64,000 nucleotides of DNA from Acidobacteriota bacterium (GTDB lineage Bacteria > Acidobacteriota > Vicinamibacteria > Vicinamibacterales > UBA2999). The notes beneath the pieces are model-generated. The model searched no databases. It was not told the origin of the DNA and saw only the letters and a list, made by a program, of their open reading frames with translations. The translations under genes and the position numbers were made by a program. The DNA lies in the NCBI GenBank assembly GCA_947465645.1, contig CANIBQ010000019.1:5093-69092 (forward strand). Direction: 5' to 3'. Below, piece by piece: positions 8,779 to 17,488 of the stretch; position 1 is the first letter of the stretch; the number at the start of each line of letters is the position of its first letter.

Positions 8779-8783
8779 AGACA

Positions 8784-8820
8784 GCCTGCCGCGCCGAAGC
8801 GTGGCGCGAAGGCGGGGGCG
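8784..8820. repeat. Dispersed GC-rich repeat copy beside tRNA-Glu
   Basis: The 16 bases CCTGCCGCGCCGAAGC at 8785-8800 recur exactly at 50611-50626 inside larE, and a similar string lies in the hemL downstream region (~30767-30780). The copy here is followed by a degenerate GGCGCGAAGGCGGGGG part. It belongs to the same family as the repeats at 30729-30753, 50003-50028 and 50587-50628. Confidence 0.5.
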
Positions 8821-8912
8821 TGCGATAACCTTTCAATGTTATCCCCTAGCCGCTGATCAGTAAAGCCCGGCTGTCAAAGACCTTCACCGTCCGCGGCCGG
8901 TATGATGGCGTG

Positions 8913-10301
8913 ATGCGCGGCCTCGTCAAATACCTTCTCATCCTTCTCCTCATCGTCGCGATCGCTGGCGGCGGCGCGTGGATATGGGCCGGCCGGTCGG
9001 ACGGCCCGACCATCCAGATTCGACAGCCCGACCGCTTGGTTGGCCAGGCCACGACCCTCGATCTGCTGGTGGACTCGCCCGGCGGACAGTTCTCGCGGCT
9101 CGATGTGAGCATCGAGCAGGCGGGCAACACCTATCCCGTGTTCAGTCTCGCGCAGCCGAACCAGGGCGGCGTGCGCCAGGAAACCGCGGACCGGCTGTTC
9201 GTCATGCGGCCGATCGGCAAGCGCGACATCCCCCAGCTCCAGGCGGGTCCCGCCCGCATCGTGGTGCAGGCGTCACGGCCGGTCTTCTTCGGGCTTCGCG
9301 ACATCGAATCGAGCATGACCCGCGACGTGCAGGTGCAGCTCGAGCCGCCGCGCGTTTCGGTGCTCTCGACGCTCCACTACGTCAACCACGGCGGCGCCGA
9401 GTTCGTCGTCTATCGCGCGACTCCGGCGAACATCGAGTCAGGCATCCGCGTCGGCGACCAGACGTATCCGGGCTTTCCGGCGTCGGGCGCCGGCATCAAG
9501 GCGGATGACGCGACGAAGGTCGCGTTCTTCGCCCTGCTGCAGGATCAGGATCTGAATACGCCCGTCACGGTGTACGCGCGGGACGAGGCGGGCAACCAGG
9601 TGTCGACGCCGCTCGACGTCCGCGCGTTTCCGAAGCCGTTCTCGAGGAGCCGGATCGCGATCGACGACCGCTTCCTCGCACGCGTCGTTCCGGCGATCGC
9701 GGGCAACGTCCCCGACATGCAACTGTCTACAGCGCAACCGGACCTGCTCGCGTCGTTCCTCAAGATCAACGGCGAGCTCCGCAGGGCAAACGCGCAGACG
9801 ATCCAGGCGCTGGCGATGAAGACCTCTCCGGAGATGCGGTGGAAGGACGCCTTCCAGCCGCTCGGCAACGCATCGGTCGAAGCAAAGTTCGCGGACAACC
9901 GGACCTACGTGTACCAGGGCAAGGACGTCGATCAGCAGGTCCACCTCGGCTTCGATCTCGCCGTCACGGAACACATCCCGGTGCTCGCCGCCAATCGGGC
10001 GACCGTGCTCTATGCCGCGGACCTCGGCATCTACGGCAACTGCGTCATCATCGATCACGGCCTCGGCGTGCAGTCGCTGTACGGCCACCTCTCGTCGATC
10101 GAGGTGAAACCGGGCGACACGGTCGAGAAAGGCCAGACGCTCGGACGCAGCGGCATGACCGGGCTTGCCGGCGGCGACCACCTGCACTTCACGATGCTCG
10201 TCAACGGCCAGCCCGTCAACCCGGTCGAATGGTGGGATCCCAAGTGGATGCAGGACCGCGTCTTCCGCAAGGTCGCCGAGGCCGGCGGCGGGGTACCATA
10301 G
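8913..10301 (+). CDS. M23 family metallopeptidase, membrane-anchored
   Basis: About 462 residues from ATG 8913 (a GTG directly before it is an alternative). A single N-terminal membrane anchor (VKYLLILLLIVAIAGGGAWI) is followed by ~300 residues of beta-rich periplasmic sequence, and then the LytM/M23 domain at residues ~335-455. The zinc ligands are visible: H344xGxD348 ('HLGFDLA') and H423xH425 ('GDHLHFTML'). The classic 'GNCVIIDHGLGVQSLYGHLS' and 'VEKGQTLGRSGMTG' motifs also occur. Predicted to cut peptidoglycan cross-bridges or act in envelope maintenance. It stands alone, starting 134 nt after tRNA-Glu on the other strand. Confidence 0.9.
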   Translation: MRGLVKYLLILLLIVAIAGGGAWIWAGRSDGPTIQIRQPDRLVGQATTLDLLVDSPGGQFSRLDVSIEQAGNTYPVFSLAQPNQGGVRQETADRLFVMRPIGKRDIPQLQAGPARIVVQASRPVFFGLRDIESSMTRDVQVQLEPPRVSVLSTLHYVNHGGAEFVVYRATPANIESGIRVGDQTYPGFPASGAGIKADDATKVAFFALLQDQDLNTPVTVYARDEAGNQVSTPLDVRAFPKPFSRSRIAIDDRFLARVVPAIAGNVPDMQLSTAQPDLLASFLKINGELRRANAQTIQALAMKTSPEMRWKDAFQPLGNASVEAKFADNRTYVYQGKDVDQQVHLGFDLAVTEHIPVLAANRATVLYAADLGIYGNCVIIDHGLGVQSLYGHLSSIEVKPGDTVEKGQTLGRSGMTGLAGGDHLHFTMLVNGQPVNPVEWWDPKWMQDRVFRKVAEAGGGVP

Positions 10302-10320
10302 TTCAGGTTTGGAGTATTCG

Positions 10321-11139
10321 ATGTCACGATTCCATACAGACCGCTCCATGAGGCACCGTTCCAGGAGCCACCGCTTTGGGAGCCACTGTCTCGCGGCGGC
10401 GATGGCTCTCTCGATGCTCGTTGCAGCGTGCGGCGGCGGGAACGCCTCGGCGCCGGCAACGACCGCGGCCCCGGGACCTCCCCCGACACCTGTTGATCCG
10501 GCGACCGCCGCGACCGTCAGGGGCAAGATCAGCTTTGCCGGCACGGCGCCGGCACGTCAGCCGATCAGGATGACCTCCGACCCGAATTGCGCGCAGCCGG
10601 GCGCGCCGGCCACCGCCGAAACCGTGATCGTCGGCGGCGGCGGCGAGCTGCAGAATGTGTTCGTCTACGTGAAGGACGGCCTCGGCAATCGCACCTTCGC
10701 GGTGCCCACGACGGCCGCGACCCTCGATCAGCGCGGCTGCCAGTACACGCCGCACGTGATCGGCGTCCAGGTCGGCCAGCCGCTCGAGATCGTGAACAGC
10801 GACGCGACGCTGCACAACGTGCACGCCGTGCCGAAGCAGAACGGCGAGTTCAACACGGGGCAGCCGCTCAAAGGCATGAAGCACACGCACACGTTCAGCA
10901 CGAAAGAAGTGATGGTGCCGTTCAAGTGCGACGTGCACGGGTGGATGAACGCGTACGTCGGCGTCCTCGATCACCCGTTTTTCGCCGCCACCGGCGCGGA
11001 CGGATCGTTCGCGCTGAAAGGGTTGCCGCCCGGCACCTACACGATCGAAGCGTGGCACGAGAAGCTGGGCACGCAGACCCAGACCGTCACGGTCGGCGAG
11101 AAGGAAACGAAGGACGTCGCGATGACGTTCGCGCTCTGA
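10321..11139 (+). CDS. Cupredoxin-like lipoprotein with carboxypeptidase-regulatory fold
   Basis: 272 residues. ATG 10321 is preceded by GGAG at 10311-10314. The hydrophobic segment and lipobox 'SMLVAACGGG' make Cys37 the lipidated residue. After a Pro/Ala linker, residues ~60-220 form a plastocyanin-like domain: 'ATLHNVHAVP' supplies His, and 'VMVPFKCDVHGWMNAYVGV' supplies Cys-x2-His-x2-Met, the order of a type 1 copper site. The end ('GSFALKGLPPGTYTIEAWHE') is a carboxypeptidase-regulatory-like sandwich. It lies 15 nt upstream of ctaA, so a copper-handling or electron-transfer role beside cytochrome oxidase assembly is a reasonable inference. The direct redox partner is unknown. Confidence 0.82.
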   Translation: MSRFHTDRSMRHRSRSHRFGSHCLAAAMALSMLVAACGGGNASAPATTAAPGPPPTPVDPATAATVRGKISFAGTAPARQPIRMTSDPNCAQPGAPATAETVIVGGGGELQNVFVYVKDGLGNRTFAVPTTAATLDQRGCQYTPHVIGVQVGQPLEIVNSDATLHNVHAVPKQNGEFNTGQPLKGMKHTHTFSTKEVMVPFKCDVHGWMNAYVGVLDHPFFAATGADGSFALKGLPPGTYTIEAWHEKLGTQTQTVTVGEKETKDVAMTFAL

Positions 11140-11154
11140 CGTCCAGACTTGGGA

Positions 11155-12105
11155 ATGTTGCTACACCTGTTCGCGCTGCTCGTCGCGGTATCAACCGCCG
11201 TGCTGATCTTCGCCGGCGGCCTGGTCACGAGTACCGGGTCGGGTCTCTCGGTGCCTGACTGGCCGACGACCTACGGCTGGTCCATGTTCACGTTTCCGCT
11301 CGACAAGATGGTGGGCGGAATCCGCTACGAACATACGCATCGACTCATCGCCAGCGGGGTCGGCTTTCTCATCGTCATCCTTGCCGGCTGGCTGTGGCGC
11401 ACTGAGCCGCGGGCGTGGGTGCGTAACCTCGGATACGCGGCGTTGGCCGCCGTCGTGACACAGGGGATCCTCGGCGGCATCACGGTGCTGTGGTACCTCC
11501 CCGATCCTGTCTCGATCGCCCATGCAGGATTGGCGCAGCTCGTGTTCTGCCTGACGGTCACCCTTGCACTGGTCACGTCGCCAGGATGGAAGTCGGCATA
11601 CGAGCCTTCACGGGCCATGAAGGTCCGCGACGATCGCATCCTGCCGCGGATCGCCCTCATCACCACGATCCTCATCTACCTTCAGATTCTCGTGGGCGCG
11701 ACCATGCGCCACACCGACGCGGGGCTGGCAATTCCTGATTTCCCGCTCGCGTTCGGGCACCTGATTCCGCCGGTGTGGGACGGGAAGATCGCCGTGCACT
11801 TCGCGCATCGCGTGGGAGCCCTCGTCGTGGCGTCGATGGTCATCGCCACCGCGGGCCACGCGCTGTACCACCATGGGCGGCGCGGTGAGCTGCGGCGGCC
11901 GTCGATCCTGCTGCTCTCGCTTGTCGCCGTGCAGATCACGCTCGGCGCGCTGACGATCCTCAGCGGCAAACAGTTCGTCATCAACTCGCTGCACGTCGTC
12001 ACAGGGGCGGCGGTGCTCGGCACGTCGCTTGTCCTCACACTGCGGGCCCACCGGCCGAGGTTTGCGTTCGACGCGACGCCGCAGGCGTACGGGAGCGCGG
12101 CATGA
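11155..12105 (+). CDS. ctaA: Haem A synthase (COX15/CtaA)
   Basis: 316 residues, about eight transmembrane helices. ATG 11155 is preferred to the upstream TTG. Signature parts: 'FAGGLVTSTGSGLSVPDWPT' near the N-terminus, 'YEHTHRLIAS' and 'HAGLAQLVFC' with haem-liganding histidines in the first half, and a repeated pattern in the second half ('RHTDAGLAIPDFPLAFG', 'HFAHRVGALV', 'INSLHVVTGA'). It oxidises the C8 methyl of haem O to the formyl group of haem A in the cytoplasmic membrane. The stop overlaps the ctaB start by 4 nt (ATGA), so the two sequential enzymes are translationally coupled. Confidence 0.92.
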   Translation: MLLHLFALLVAVSTAVLIFAGGLVTSTGSGLSVPDWPTTYGWSMFTFPLDKMVGGIRYEHTHRLIASGVGFLIVILAGWLWRTEPRAWVRNLGYAALAAVVTQGILGGITVLWYLPDPVSIAHAGLAQLVFCLTVTLALVTSPGWKSAYEPSRAMKVRDDRILPRIALITTILIYLQILVGATMRHTDAGLAIPDFPLAFGHLIPPVWDGKIAVHFAHRVGALVVASMVIATAGHALYHHGRRGELRRPSILLLSLVAVQITLGALTILSGKQFVINSLHVVTGAAVLGTSLVLTLRAHRPRFAFDATPQAYGSAA

Positions 12106-13034
12106 AGCCGGCAGCCGATGTCGCCGATGCGGGGGAGGCCTTCACCGTCCGCCAGGCGAGCCGTGACGGCTCGCGCCACATGGCGCTTGATTTCCTCGAG
12201 CTCACCAAGCCGCGCCTGAACCTGCTGGTGCTCATCACCACGGTGGTGGGCGTCTACCTGGGATCGCCGGCGGGCGTTCCGCCCTGGATCCTCGTGCATA
12301 CCCTCGTCGGCACCGCGCTCGTGGCCGGCGGCGCCGCCGCGCTCAACGAGGTGTGGGAGCGCCACACGGATTCGCTGATGCGCCGCACGCGGACGCGTCC
12401 GCTGCCCGCCGGACGACTCGGGATCGTCGAGAGCACCGCCTTCGGATTGCTGCTGTCGGGAGCGGGGCTGGTGGAGCTAGCCGTGGGGGTCAACCCGCTC
12501 TGTTCCGCGGTGGCGGCCCTGACGCTGGTGAGCTACGTGCTCGTCTATACGCCGCTGAAGAAGCGCACCTCCCTCGCCACGCTCGTCGGCGCGATTCCCG
12601 GGGCACTGCCGCCGGTCATCGGCTGGACCGCCGCCACCGGCGCGGTGACGCCCCCGGCCCTGGTGCTGTTCGGGATCGTCTTCCTGTGGCAGATGCCGCA
12701 CTTCCTCGCGATCGCGTGGATGTATCGCGATGACTACGCCGCGGCGGGCATTCCGCTGCTGCCGGTGCTCGAGCCCGACGGGCGGCGCACGGGACAGCAG
12801 GCGCTCCTTTACTCCGCCGTGTTGTGGCCGGTCAGCCTGCTGCCAGCCGCCGTCGGACTCTCCGGCCTGCCGTACAGCATCGTCGCCACCGTGCTGGGTT
12901 TCCTGTTTATCGGCCTGGCCGCGGCGTTCGCGCGCGAACGTTCCATGGTGGCGGCCCGGCGCCTGTTCCTGTTCTCGATCACCTACCTGCCGCTGCTCTG
13001 GGTAGCCCTGATCGTCGATCGATTGTTTCTCTGA
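12102..13034 (+). CDS. ctaB: Haem O synthase / protoheme IX farnesyltransferase
   Basis: 310 residues from ATG 12102; about nine membrane helices of the UbiA superfamily. The prenyl-diphosphate site appears as 'NEVWERHTDSLMRRTRTRPL', the CtaB/CyoE form of NxxxDxxxD (here E replaces the first D). The second Asp-rich region is 'MYRDDYAAAGIPLLPV'. It transfers farnesyl to haem B, giving haem O for CtaA. Residues ~13-26 (VRQASRDGSRHM) are encoded by a dispersed palindromic repeat, so the ancestral start may be the ATG at 12180 (MALDFLELTKPRLN), where family homology begins. Confidence 0.92.
   Translation: MKPAADVADAGEAFTVRQASRDGSRHMALDFLELTKPRLNLLVLITTVVGVYLGSPAGVPPWILVHTLVGTALVAGGAAALNEVWERHTDSLMRRTRTRPLPAGRLGIVESTAFGLLLSGAGLVELAVGVNPLCSAVAALTLVSYVLVYTPLKKRTSLATLVGAIPGALPPVIGWTAATGAVTPPALVLFGIVFLWQMPHFLAIAWMYRDDYAAAGIPLLPVLEPDGRRTGQQALLYSAVLWPVSLLPAAVGLSGLPYSIVATVLGFLFIGLAAAFARERSMVAARRLFLFSITYLPLLWVALIVDRLFL
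12145..12181. repeat. Palindromic repeat in the 5' end of ctaB
   Basis: Inverted repeat GCGAGCC-GTGAC-GGCTCGC (12156-12174), flanked by CCGTCCGCCA upstream and GCCACAT downstream. About 33 of 38 bases match the repeat at the start of the flippase-like gene (19243-19286, read on the minus strand). In both genes it is translated in frame, as VRQASRDGSR here and VRHASRQGSR there. Confidence 0.7.
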
Positions 13035-13068
13035 CGAACCGGCCTGCATCCCGCCGCCTGCATTCATC

Positions 13069-13485
13069 ATGAACATCTCGGACCTGCCGGCGGTGAATGC
13101 GACGCTCAATGCCACATCCGCGTTCTTTCTCGTTGCCGGCTACGTGTTCATCCGCCGCGGTCAGATCAACCTGCACAAGCGCTCAATGCTGGCGGCGCTG
13201 ACCTCCTCGGCGTTGTTCCTGACGAGCTACGTCGTCTACCACTTGAACATCGGATCGAGACCGTTTCAGGGTCAGGGCGTCGCTCGCGTCGTCTACTTCT
13301 CGATCCTGATCAGCCATGTCCTGCTGGCGGCCGCCATCCTCCCGCTGGCGCTGATGACCGCATCGCGCGGATTGAAGGCGCAGTACGAGCGCCACGTTCG
13401 CATCGCGCGATGGACGCTGCCTCTCTGGCTGTACGTCTCGGTCACCGGCGTCGTCATCTACCTGATGCTCTACCAGCTTTATTGA
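13069..13485 (+). CDS. DUF420 family membrane protein
   Basis: 138 residues with four hydrophobic helices. Landmarks: 'LPAVNATLNATSAFFLVAGY', 'INLHKRSMLAALTSSALFL', 'FSILISHVLLAA' and a final 'PLWLYVSVTGVVIYLMLYQ'. DUF420 proteins (YozB-like) commonly accompany cytochrome oxidase and SCO genes. The conserved His residues in the helices (LHKR, YHLN, SHVL) may bind a metal or haem. It follows ctaB by 34 nt, which supports a role in respiratory oxidase assembly; no precise activity is known. Confidence 0.85.
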   Translation: MNISDLPAVNATLNATSAFFLVAGYVFIRRGQINLHKRSMLAALTSSALFLTSYVVYHLNIGSRPFQGQGVARVVYFSILISHVLLAAAILPLALMTASRGLKAQYERHVRIARWTLPLWLYVSVTGVVIYLMLYQLY

Positions 13486-13489
13486 CGCG

Positions 13490-14794
13490 ATGCATCCCCG
13501 AGCCTGCCGGTATGCGGCGACGGCCTTCATCATTCTCGGCGCGGTGACGTCGCCCGACACCGCCCTCGCCGCGCAACCAGGCCCTGCCCTCTTCGAAAAC
13601 CTCAAATCGCTGGACAGCATTCCAGCCCCGGCGCCGATGCTCGTGCGGCCGCGCGTCTTTGCGGCCTACGGCGCGCTGATCGCGGCGGCGATGCTCACGA
13701 TCCTGTATCTGTACCGGGGACGCGCGTTCATCGTCTACTGGATCGGGAGCTGGCTTCTGGTCGCGGGATCGCTGACGCTGCTCGCCCAGGGTTATCCCGA
13801 CGTACGTTTTGGAAGCGTGATGCTTGGCCTCGCGCACCTGCTCGCGGTCTGGTCGGCGGGCCTGACGCTGCTCGGCGCCGAGGCGTTTCCCGACGCACCG
13901 CTGCGGTGGAACGCACCCGTGCGCGTCGCCGCGACCACGGCGGTGTGGTTTCTCGCGGCGCCGTTTCTGCTGCCGCTGACCTTCGTGCTGACCACCGGCC
14001 CCGCGGCCGCGGCGATTCTCTTCGGCTGGTCGGCGCTGCGGTACGTGCGCCTGACCGTCCGCACGCGCTACGTCGGCACACTCCTGATCGGCGCGGGCAT
14101 GGTGCTGATGACCGTGACCAACGCCGCGGCGGCGGGTGTCGTGCTGAATCTCGAATGGGGCACGGAGATGTTCAACCGCCTGCTCGCCTTCAACATCGTG
14201 ATCAGCATGTTCGTCGCGCTGGGCATGCACGTGCTGGTCTTCGAAGACATGACCGACGAGCTGCGCCGCGCCAATCGCAACCTCGAGGCCGCCAACGAGG
14301 AGGTGCAGCGCCTGGCGATTACCGATCCGCTGACGGGCTGCCATAACCGGCGGTTCTTCGACGAGATCGAGCGGCGGGAGATGCAGCGTCATCGGCGCTA
14401 CGGATCGCCGATCTCGGTGGTGTTCGTGGACGTCAACCACTTCAAGCAGTTGAACGACACCCTGGGTCACGACGTCGGCGACGACATCCTGAGGATGCTC
14501 GGGACGCTGCTCCGCAAGCAGGTGCGCGAATCCGACTACGTCATCCGCTGGGGCGGCGACGAGTTTCTGTTGCTCCTCACCTGCAGCGTGCCGGAGGCCG
14601 AGCGGAAAGCAGAGGAGCTCAAGCTCGCGTTCGAGCGCGAGCGCGACCAGGCCAACCTGCCGGCCAACGTCGGGTTGAGCGTCGGTGTCGCGGCCGTGCC
14701 TGGAGAGGCGGGCGACCTGACAGACGCGATCCGCATCGCGGATATCCTCATGTACCGCAACAAGCTCGACGAGCGCGCCCGCCCGTCGACGTAG
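13490..14794 (+). CDS. Diguanylate cyclase (GGDEF) with membrane sensor region
   Basis: 434 residues. A first hydrophobic segment may be a signal anchor. After a periplasmic stretch, six or seven helices span residues ~50-240, then a short coiled linker (ELRRANRNLEAANEEVQRLA) leads into the GGDEF domain (~275-430). The active site is intact: 'ITDPLTGCHNRRFFDEIE', G355-G-D-E-F359, and the Mg-binding 'VFVDVNHFKQLND'. An inhibitory I-site RxxD is present (R346-E-S-D349), five residues before GGDEF, so product feedback is expected. It makes c-di-GMP at the inner membrane. A PilZ protein, a possible c-di-GMP receptor, lies at 51649-52371. Confidence 0.9.
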   Translation: MHPRACRYAATAFIILGAVTSPDTALAAQPGPALFENLKSLDSIPAPAPMLVRPRVFAAYGALIAAAMLTILYLYRGRAFIVYWIGSWLLVAGSLTLLAQGYPDVRFGSVMLGLAHLLAVWSAGLTLLGAEAFPDAPLRWNAPVRVAATTAVWFLAAPFLLPLTFVLTTGPAAAAILFGWSALRYVRLTVRTRYVGTLLIGAGMVLMTVTNAAAAGVVLNLEWGTEMFNRLLAFNIVISMFVALGMHVLVFEDMTDELRRANRNLEAANEEVQRLAITDPLTGCHNRRFFDEIERREMQRHRRYGSPISVVFVDVNHFKQLNDTLGHDVGDDILRMLGTLLRKQVRESDYVIRWGGDEFLLLLTCSVPEAERKAEELKLAFERERDQANLPANVGLSVGVAAVPGEAGDLTDAIRIADILMYRNKLDERARPST

Positions 14795-14877
14795 CCGGGG
14801 GCAGGCCCCTCGAGCTGGCTTGGGCAGGCTGGCCCTGCGATAAGATAGAACTCACGAAACTCAGGGGGAACCACGCA

Positions 14878-15540
14878 ATGCCACGTGTATATGTCGTTGC
14901 ACTTGCCGTTGTGATACTCGCGTGCGCGTTGACAGCCGAGGCGCAAACCGGACGCGTATCTGGGATAGTCAAAGACACGGCCGGCAAGCCCATCAAGGGG
15001 GCGACCGTGAGAGCGATCAACCCCGACGCAAGCCCTGGCGAGTTCACCTCCACGACCGACGACAAGGGCCGCTTCGCGATGCTCGGTCTCCGAACATCGG
15101 CCACGTGGCGCTTCGTGGCGGAGGCTCCGGGATTCTTCGTCAATGAGGGCGAGGCCCGCATCCTGAGCCGACCGGGCGCGCCCTTCCAGTTCGTGCTGCG
15201 CCGCGATCCGGGTCCCCTCCCCGGCGCCCTCGTCAAGGACATCCAGGAGCAGCTTGCCTCCGCGAACGCGCTGCGCGATGACGGCCGCTTCGACCAGGCT
15301 ATTTCCGCGTACCAATCCATTCAGACGAAGAATCCGAAGCTCACGACGCTGCGCCTGGTGCTGGCGGCTACCTACCGCGACAAGGCGGAGGGCGAAGCCA
15401 ACCCAGCCGCGCGGGTCGTCCTCCTCGAGAAAGCCATCACCGCCTACTCCGACCTGCTGAAGGACGATGCCGCCAACGAGCACGCGAAGACCGAACTGAC
15501 CGCGGTCAGCACGCGCCTTCACGAGCTGAAGAAGAACTGA
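14878..15540 (+). CDS. Secreted carboxypeptidase-regulatory/TPR-like protein
   Basis: 220 residues with a signal peptide (VYVVALAVVILACALTAEAQ), after an AGGGGGA-type ribosome-binding site. Residues ~24-110 are a carboxypeptidase-regulatory beta-sandwich ('GRVSGIVKDTAGKPIKGATV', 'DDKGRFAMLGL', 'WRFVAEAPGFF'). Residues ~120-215 are helical with a TPR-like repeat ('SANALRDDGRFDQAISAYQS', 'LLEKAITAYSDLLKDDAANE'). Likely a periplasmic scaffold with no enzymatic motif. The next gene starts 5 nt later and also ends in TPRs, so the two may act together. Confidence 0.78.
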   Translation: MPRVYVVALAVVILACALTAEAQTGRVSGIVKDTAGKPIKGATVRAINPDASPGEFTSTTDDKGRFAMLGLRTSATWRFVAEAPGFFVNEGEARILSRPGAPFQFVLRRDPGPLPGALVKDIQEQLASANALRDDGRFDQAISAYQSIQTKNPKLTTLRLVLAATYRDKAEGEANPAARVVLLEKAITAYSDLLKDDAANEHAKTELTAVSTRLHELKKN

Positions 15541-15544
15541 CGTC

Positions 15545-17488
15545 GTGGCTCAACGCGCCGCCCCGGTCCGCCGCTGGCAGGCCACCCTCATCGTCGTGCT
15601 CTTCTTCATCGCGGTGGCCGGCGCCGCGCTCGCGGGATGGCTGTACGCGCGAGAATCACCGCCCCACCAGGGTCCGCTGCTCATCATCTCGATCAACGGC
15701 CTGAGCGCCGACCGGCTGCCGGCGTACGGCGCGACCCGGTCGGATACGCCGGCCATCGACGCGCTGGCCGCCGACGCGATCGTCTTCGATCGTGCGTACT
15801 CACATTCACCGCAGACGCTTCCCGCGTTCGCGTCGCTGCTCTCCGGGAAGCTGCCGTTCGAGCACGGCGTGCGGGATGACGCGGGATTCGTGCTCGCGGA
15901 CGACGAGCGCACGCTGGCTGAACTGCTGCGCAACCGCGGCTTCGCGACCGGGGCGGCGGTCTCCACATTCCTGCTGGGGCGGCAGACGGGCATGGCGCAG
16001 GGATTCTCGTTCTTCGACGCCGACCTGCCCGAGTCCGAAGATGCGCAGGCGCCGCCGCTCGAGCGCGACGGCGCCCTCACTGCCGAGGCAGCGGAGCGAT
16101 GGCTCCGCACGCAGGACGAGCAGCGGTTCTTCCTGTTCATCGAGGTCGACGCGGCTGCCGCTGAACCGGTCGTCGCCCGCCTCGTGCAGGCGCTCCAGCA
16201 GCGCCGTCTGTACGACGATGCGACGATCCTGCTGGCCGCCGGTCATGGCGGCTCCGGCTCGCTGGTGTCGCTGGACGAAGCATCGCTGCGCGTGCCGCTG
16301 ATCGTGAAGCAACCGCGCCTCGACGGCGCCGGCCGGCGGATCGCGGCGCCGGTGCAACTCATCGACATCCTGCCGACCGTGCTCGACCTCGTGCGAGCGC
16401 CCATTCCATCCGGGCTGCGCGGCCGCTCGCTCCGGCCCGTGCTCGACAACGAGGATGCCGTACTCGTCGACCATCCGATCTATGCCGAATCGCTCGTGGC
16501 CCGGTTCAGGGTCGGTGGACGTCCGGTGTACGCGCTGACGCGAGGTCGGTTCCGCTACGTGCGCGGAGACAACGACGCGTTCTACGACCTGTCGCAGCCC
16601 GCGGCCGCCCCACTCCAACCTGCGACACCGGAAGACGCCCGCCTGCGCACCGAGCTCGATCGACTGCTCGAGGGCACGACGATCCAGATGCCCGCCGACA
16701 TCGCGGCGGCCGACGTCGACCGCTACGCGGCGATTGGCTACCTGAGGGGCGCACGGCTTGCGCGCGCCGAGGCGCCGACGATTGACCCATTCGGCAATGA
16801 AGCGCTGATCCAGGCGCATCGCGCGGCGGCCGTGCTCGCCGGCGAGCGGAACTACGCAGCCGCCATCGATCGGATGCGCGACATCGCTCGCGCGCACGCC
16901 GACCTGCCGGTCGTGCAGTACCAGATGGGCACGCTGCTCGCGCGGACCGGCCGGCTCGAGGAGGCGGCGGTCGCGTTCCGAGCCGCGGCGCGGCTCAATC
17001 CTGATGTGTCCGATGCGCCGGTCGCGCTCGCCAGCGTCCTGATGCGCGCGCGGCAACATGACCCGGCGGCAGAGCAGGCCGCGCTCGCCGTCGCGCTCGC
17101 CGAGCGTGAGAACGCCGGGGCGCGCGCCGTTGCGCACGAGATGGCGGCACGCGTCGCGCTCGCGCGCCAGGATCCGGAAGCGGCGATGACGCACGCGGAG
17201 GCGGCGCAGGCGGCCGATCCGCGGCGGCCGATGCCGCAGTTCGTGCGCGGCCGGCTGCTGTACGACGAGGGCAGCTATGCGGAAGCGCTCGCGGCATTCG
17301 AACAGGCCGCCGCCTCGCTCGCCGAGCGCGGCGGGGCGCTCGAGGAGCTGCACTACTACCTTGGCGAGTCACTGGTGAAGCTCGAGCGCCCGGCCGAAGC
17401 CGAGCTGCACTTCAAGGAAGAACAGCGCAACTTCCCGCAGGTCAGCGTGGCGGCGGCGACCCGTACGTCGTCGACGTATCCACGGTGA
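15545..17488 (+). CDS. Sulfatase-fold protein with TPRs, catalytic residues missing
   Basis: 647 residues from GTG 15545. A membrane anchor at ~13-33 is followed by an alkaline-phosphatase-superfamily domain (~45-340). The fold markers remain: 'DTPAIDALAADAIVFDRAYS', 'SLLSGKLPFEHGVRDD', 'LRVPLIVKQP', 'QLIDILPTVLDLV', 'LRGRSLRPVL'. However, the first metal-binding Asp is Asn51 ('SINGLSADRL'), the formylglycine/nucleophile position is Thr91 in 'PQTLPAFAS', and the usual Asp-His pair is G233-H234. Four or more TPR-like helix pairs fill ~420-640. Probably a non-catalytic periplasmic binding protein. Its last 47 nt overlap the converging gene on the other strand. Confidence 0.8.
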   Translation: MAQRAAPVRRWQATLIVVLFFIAVAGAALAGWLYARESPPHQGPLLIISINGLSADRLPAYGATRSDTPAIDALAADAIVFDRAYSHSPQTLPAFASLLSGKLPFEHGVRDDAGFVLADDERTLAELLRNRGFATGAAVSTFLLGRQTGMAQGFSFFDADLPESEDAQAPPLERDGALTAEAAERWLRTQDEQRFFLFIEVDAAAAEPVVARLVQALQQRRLYDDATILLAAGHGGSGSLVSLDEASLRVPLIVKQPRLDGAGRRIAAPVQLIDILPTVLDLVRAPIPSGLRGRSLRPVLDNEDAVLVDHPIYAESLVARFRVGGRPVYALTRGRFRYVRGDNDAFYDLSQPAAAPLQPATPEDARLRTELDRLLEGTTIQMPADIAAADVDRYAAIGYLRGARLARAEAPTIDPFGNEALIQAHRAAAVLAGERNYAAAIDRMRDIARAHADLPVVQYQMGTLLARTGRLEEAAVAFRAAARLNPDVSDAPVALASVLMRARQHDPAAEQAALAVALAERENAGARAVAHEMAARVALARQDPEAAMTHAEAAQAADPRRPMPQFVRGRLLYDEGSYAEALAAFEQAAASLAERGGALEELHYYLGESLVKLERPAEAELHFKEEQRNFPQVSVAAATRTSSTYPR

